Source of the DNA: Candidatus Omnitrophota bacterium
GTDB lineage: Bacteria > Hinthialibacterota > Hinthialibacteria > Hinthialibacterales > JAKPRU01
Direction: 5' to 3'
DNA: 9,571 bases
Assembly: GCA_029557025.1 (NCBI GenBank)
Contig: JAKPRU010000091.1
Coordinates: 1-9,571 of the forward strand
The number at the start of each line of letters is the position of its first letter. The stretch's first letter is position 1. Of this stretch, positions 5,933 to 9,571 are shown in pieces. A program made the translations under genes and the position numbers. Below the pieces are notes generated by a model that did no database searches, had not been told where the DNA came from, and saw only the letters and a list, made by a program, of their open reading frames with translations.

Positions 5933-8900
5933 CTACTCTCTTTTTACAACTGCCGCACGGCTCAGGAATTCGTCGGAAAGATGGATTCCGTATAAATCGG
6001 CAAGCGCCAGGTTGACGGCCATCGTTTCGGGAACACAAGCGTTAATCGGGATATCTTTCGGGTTTTCCCCGCCCAGGACACGAAGCGCGACACGCGCGGT
6101 TTCTCGCCCTACCTGGTAATAATCCGCCCCCAGTCCGATAAACGCACCCAGATCGACATCGGACGGACCGTTGGTAAAGAATGGAATCTTGTGCCGTTTC
6201 ATCAAATCCGCAAGGGATTGGGTAGCCAGAAGAACGGTATTATCGCCCGACGTGATATAGATTTCGATGTCCCTGGCGATGAGGGAGTTAGCCGCATCGA
6301 GTACCTCGCCGGTTCCGCTGACATTTGCCTCTATCAATTCGAAGCCATATTGGGCTACCGCCTCTCTTGCCTTGTAGGTGCAGGCTTCGGAACAGGCCTC
6401 GGCGGTGTTCCACACGATTCCGATCTTCCTGGCTTTCGGGAATAACTCCCTCATAACCTTGACGGCGGAACCGACCGGCTGCAGGGTCGCCACGCCCGTG
6501 AGCTGCGGGAGATGATCCTGCGGATTCTTCGCAACGCCCATACGGAACGGATCGGTAACCATGCCGAACACATGCGGGATACTCTGATTTGCCTGGGCGA
6601 GGACCTGAAGGATCGGAGTACTGAGACTGATAATATAGTCATACCGCCGACGAACCAGATCGTTCGTGAGAAGCGTTGCGATGGACATGTCCCCCTGGGC
6701 GCTCTTTTCATCCAGTTCAATGTTGTACTTGTCCATTGCCCCGCTTTCTTTCAACTCATCGCGGATCCCCCGGAGACCCTCCATGGTAATTCCGTGTTCG
6801 CTATAATAGACTAACGCAATACGTGTCTTCTCTTTTTTCGTTGGCGTCTCCGCCGTTCCGCTTTTTTGACTGTCGATGACCTTCTGCGCCCTTTGAAGAA
6901 CCGCAGGGGTAACCGCAAGGTTCAATTTCCGGGCAACATCCATATTAACGTACAGAACGGTTTCTTTTGTCTGATAAATGGGGAGACTTGCGGAACTTTG
7001 ACCGCCTAGGATTTTTGTCAGGTAATTACCGCCATCATAGCCGGTTTGATAGTAGTCAGGGCCTAAAACGGCCACGGCTCCCTGCTCGGCCTGTTCGCCG
7101 CTGACAGACAACACCGGGATTTTCATTTCATTACCGACCTTTACCAATCCGCCGAATCCGACATCCAGCGTGTTGTCGCCGGGGTTCAGGAGTACTTGCG
7201 CTCCCCTGGCCGTCAGGGACCGGGCGGCATCCACAATCTCGGACGGGTTGGCTATCGAGGCTTCGAGAATCTCGAGGCCGATTTGTGCGGCATGGTCGCG
7301 CGCTTTTCCCACGACAACTTCGCTGTTTGCCTCGGCGGTGTTCCACGGAATACCGACTTTCTTTCGGTCCGGAAACATCTCGGCTATCAGGTCCAGAACG
7401 CTGTCAATCGGAGGGAAGCACGAGACGCCGGTCATGTTCGGCAAATGGTCGGTCTCGCTTTTTGCGGCGCCGATTCTGTACGGATCGAAAATGTATGTGA
7501 AGACGACAAGGGGTTTTTCCCGTCCCGATGCCAGCTGCACGGCGGATTGCACGCACGGCGTTGAAAGCGGGACAATAATATCGACCTCTCGACGGATGAA
7601 ATCCTGAATAATCGCGTTAATCATTGCAAAATCGGCCTGGGCATTCTTGTAGATTAGCTCGACGTTGTCTCCGTCGAAATAGCCGTGATCTTCGAGGGCT
7701 TTGAGTATCCCTTTCTTGCACAACTCAACAGTCGGTTCCATCCCGAATTGCACAATACCGACCTTCGATTTTCTCTTCACAGCTGTCTCGTGTGGTTTAA
7801 CAAGAAGAGTAGCCTGCGACAACAGTTGCTCGGGAAACTCGATCCCGATTTCCCCGGCAACCCGAAGATTGAGACCGACAGTCAATTTGCTGTAATGTTC
7901 GAACGGAATATCCTTCGGGTTTTCACCTTTCAGGATGCGGTCGACCAGGTGCGCCGCCTGGATACCGCTCTGCGTATAGTCGTATCCCAGGGCCGCAAGT
8001 GCGCCGTCTCCAAGGCGTTCGACATCACTTAGAAAAATGGGGATCTTCCCGGATTTCGCCGCCTTTACCACCGACTCGAATGCGGAGTAAACAACATTAT
8101 CCGGTACGAGAACGAAGGCATCGATTCCTTTCTGTACCAGAGACAGCGCGGCTTCGTACACTTCGGCGGAACCGGTAATCGTTGCTTCGAGTAATGTGAC
8201 ATCGCGGTATGTTGCGACAACTTTCTTCAACTGCTCGACATTGAACACGGAGTTGGCATGGGCCTGGTCATAAATGCAGCCGATTTTCAGCGGTTGCGGC
8301 ATGATCGCGCGGACCATGTGCATGGTTTTGTCCATAGGAACCGAGCCGTACACACCGGTGACATTCGGCAGGTGGTCCGTATCGGATTTCCCTGCCTCGA
8401 TTTTGAACGGATTTGCCACGGTTGCAAATACAACGGGCCGATCCTTGATCTTATTGACGGCTATCTGGGTACAGGCGGTCGAGATGGCGACAACGATATC
8501 TACGTTCTCGCTCAGGAACTTGTCGGCGATGGTGTTCGCCGTGGGAAGATCGTTGTTGGCGTTTTCGACCAGGAAAATGCCGTTCTGACCATTCTTATAG
8601 CCGATTGTTGCCATTTCTTCCAGAAAGCTGTCGCGTGTTACATTCAGGAGACCGTTGTCGCTGACTTGAAATACGCCGATTTTGCAGGTTTTTTCGGACG
8701 ATAGTTCAATGACAGAAGAACGATTCTTATATGCAACAATTGCAATCATCGCAAGAAGCACCGCTGTTCCGGCAACGAGCTGTGATCGTTTTGAAGAGAG
8801 AAGGTCGGACAGGCGGGGCAGGCGTGTCTTCCGCGACTCTCTAGCGGTTACCGTCTTCGAAATGATTAGAGTAATCAGGACAAATACGGCGGTCAGGAGT

Positions 8901-9571
8901 TTTAAATCAATCGGATTCATTCCCACATAGAGGGCAACAGCGATCATCATGCGGAAGACCACGGAACCGACAATGACGCTCAGTGTTTTCACAAACATAG
9001 AGGATGTTCGGAGAATGGACTCTCCGATGATGACGCCGGCCAGCCCGATGACTATCGTTCCGATCCCCATCCCGATGTCCGCAAAGCCCTGGTACTGGGC
9101 GACAAGCCCCCCGGAAATGCCCACCAGAGCATTGGCGAATGTGATGCCGAAGATTTTCATCCCATTTACATTCACCCCGGTTGCGGCAGCCATAACCGGG
9201 TTATTTCCGGTAACCCTCATGGAGATCCCGAAATCGGTTTTGAAGAAGAGCGACATCGCAATCCAGAAAGCCAGAAGCCCAATACAGAGCGCAATGCAGG
9301 TCCATATTTCTGTCGGCAAACCGGGATTGATATTCTCCAGGCAGGTGAGGAAAGTAGTCCGGTTCAGCAGGGGGATGTTGGAGCGGCCCATCACGTGCAG
9401 GTTAATGGAATACATGCCGGTCATCACCAGGATTCCTGCGAGGAGTCCGTTAATACCGAATCGGGTATGAATTATGGCGGTGGCGCATCCGGCGGCGGCT
9501 CCGAGCAAACCGGCGGCGAGAAGGGCGAAGAACGGATTGTGCCCCGTTACGATCAGCACGGCCGCCATCGC
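5933..9571 (-). CDS. ABC permease fused to three substrate-binding domains (5' partial)
   Basis: The visible 1211+ residues combine subunits that are usually separate. Numbering starts at the Met encoded at 9566-9568, but the frame continues past 9571. Family permeases have roughly 40-50 more N-terminal residues, so this Met is probably internal. Residues 1-240 are a COG4120/BPD_transp_2 permease with several hydrophobic helices and conserved INGLLAGILVMTGMYSINL and GRSNIPLL. A basic stretch (239-262) leads to one extra helix (about 264-281). Three PF04392-type binding domains follow, at about 295-592, 601-900 and 913-1205. Each has a DHLPxxTGV motif (398, 707, 1018) and LGxDYxQxG (527, 835, 1146). 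Lys/Thr/Glu-rich linkers join them, and none has its own signal peptide or lipobox. By the positive-inside rule the domains should face outwards. The ATPase gene follows after 6 nt. Tryptophan is the known substrate of TrpXYZ relatives, but specificity here is unknown. Confidence 0.9.
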   Translation of the reverse strand, partial: AMAAVLIVTGHNPFFALLAAGLLGAAAGCATAIIHTRFGINGLLAGILVMTGMYSINLHVMGRSNIPLLNRTTFLTCLENINPGLPTEIWTCIALCIGLLAFWIAMSLFFKTDFGISMRVTGNNPVMAAATGVNVNGMKIFGITFANALVGISGGLVAQYQGFADIGMGIGTIVIGLAGVIIGESILRTSSMFVKTLSVIVGSVVFRMMIAVALYVGMNPIDLKLLTAVFVLITLIISKTVTARESRKTRLPRLSDLLSSKRSQLVAGTAVLLAMIAIVAYKNRSSVIELSSEKTCKIGVFQVSDNGLLNVTRDSFLEEMATIGYKNGQNGIFLVENANNDLPTANTIADKFLSENVDIVVAISTACTQIAVNKIKDRPVVFATVANPFKIEAGKSDTDHLPNVTGVYGSVPMDKTMHMVRAIMPQPLKIGCIYDQAHANSVFNVEQLKKVVATYRDVTLLEATITGSAEVYEAALSLVQKGIDAFVLVPDNVVYSAFESVVKAAKSGKIPIFLSDVERLGDGALAALGYDYTQSGIQAAHLVDRILKGENPKDIPFEHYSKLTVGLNLRVAGEIGIEFPEQLLSQATLLVKPHETAVKRKSKVGIVQFGMEPTVELCKKGILKALEDHGYFDGDNVELIYKNAQADFAMINAIIQDFIRREVDIIVPLSTPCVQSAVQLASGREKPLVVFTYIFDPYRIGAAKSETDHLPNMTGVSCFPPIDSVLDLIAEMFPDRKKVGIPWNTAEANSEVVVGKARDHAAQIGLEILEASIANPSEIVDAARSLTARGAQVLLNPGDNTLDVGFGGLVKVGNEMKIPVLSVSGEQAEQGAVAVLGPDYYQTGYDGGNYLTKILGGQSSASLPIYQTKETVLYVNMDVARKLNLAVTPAVLQRAQKVIDSQKSGTAETPTKKEKTRIALVYYSEHGITMEGLRGIRDELKESGAMDKYNIELDEKSAQGDMSIATLLTNDLVRRRYDYIISLSTPILQVLAQANQSIPHVFGMVTDPFRMGVAKNPQDHLPQLTGVATLQPVGSAVKVMRELFPKARKIGIVWNTAEACSEACTYKAREAVAQYGFELIEANVSGTGEVLDAANSLIARDIEIYITSGDNTVLLATQSLADLMKRHKIPFFTNGPSDVDLGAFIGLGADYYQVGRETARVALRVLGGENPKDIPINACVPETMAVNLALADLYGIHLSDEFLSRAAVVKRE
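5954..8686 (-). repeat. Three tandem about 310-residue substrate-binding modules
   Basis: Within the fusion gene the module is repeated with a period of 309-311 residues, measured between DHLP motifs at residues 398, 707 and 1018. Module 1 covers about 7793-8686, module 2 about 6869-7768 and module 3 about 5954-6832. Modules 2 and 3 share WNTAEAxSE (742 and 1053), where module 1 has YDQAHANS. Modules 1 and 3 share GENPKDIP (548-555 and 1167-1174), where module 2 has GGQSSASLP. DNA identity is mostly lost apart from short stretches, such as 17 identical nt at 6397-6413 and 7330-7346, so the duplications are old. Confidence 0.88.

Noticed and set aside
8650..8690. Lipobox before the first substrate-binding module (Cys295)
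   Set aside because: The residues before Cys295 are charged (SEKTC), not a small/hydrophobic lipobox, and a membrane helix already anchors the module.

Overview
The window is about 9.6 kb of moderately GC-rich bacterial DNA with five protein genes, the last cut by the right edge, and a palindromic repeat array at the left edge. No rRNA, tRNA, CRISPR array, transposase or phage gene was found. The gene mix suggests an uncultured bacterium of the Planctomycetota/PVC or Hydrogenedentota/Sumerlaeota kind: a Gfo/Idh/MocA oxidoreductase, a secreted FG-GAP/VCBS beta-propeller, a zinc ribbon with a histone-H1-like lysine tail, and GC-rich palindromic spacer repeats. This placement is an inference from gene style, since no marker gene is present.

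Left part (1-2883). A tandem array of 25-28 nt palindromic units (1-145) is followed by about 125 nt of unassigned DNA. Next is a divergent gene pair: a minus-strand NAD(P)-dependent Gfo/Idh/MocA oxidoreductase (272-1291) and a plus-strand M20 metallopeptidase of the carnosinase/dipeptidase type with all metal ligands intact (1504-2883). They share a 212 nt intergenic region, and both have clear Shine-Dalgarno sequences.

Middle part (2884-5110). A 200 nt gap with a possible sigma-70-type promoter leads into a C4 zinc-ribbon protein. It has a short coiled-coil-like N-terminus and a long Lys/Pro/Ala tail ending in six pentapeptide repeats. Closely downstream is a secreted protein with seven regularly spaced Asp-rich calcium-loop motifs, probably a seven-bladed beta-propeller. 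It ends 3 nt before the next gene, which runs in the opposite direction.

Right part (5114-9571, minus strand). This is an ABC importer operon of the family that contains the streptococcal TrpXYZ tryptophan transporter (COG4120 permease, COG1101 ATPase, COG2984/PF04392 substrate-binding protein). The usual three genes are here two. The upstream gene fuses the permease, through one extra membrane helix, to three tandem substrate-binding domains. A separate ATPase gene follows after 6 nt. The permease N-terminus, and any promoter or riboswitch controlling the operon, lie beyond position 9571. A permease carrying three receptor domains, two of them close paralogues and one more divergent, is the most unusual object in the window. 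If the transporter has two permease subunits, as is usual, it would carry six receptor domains.
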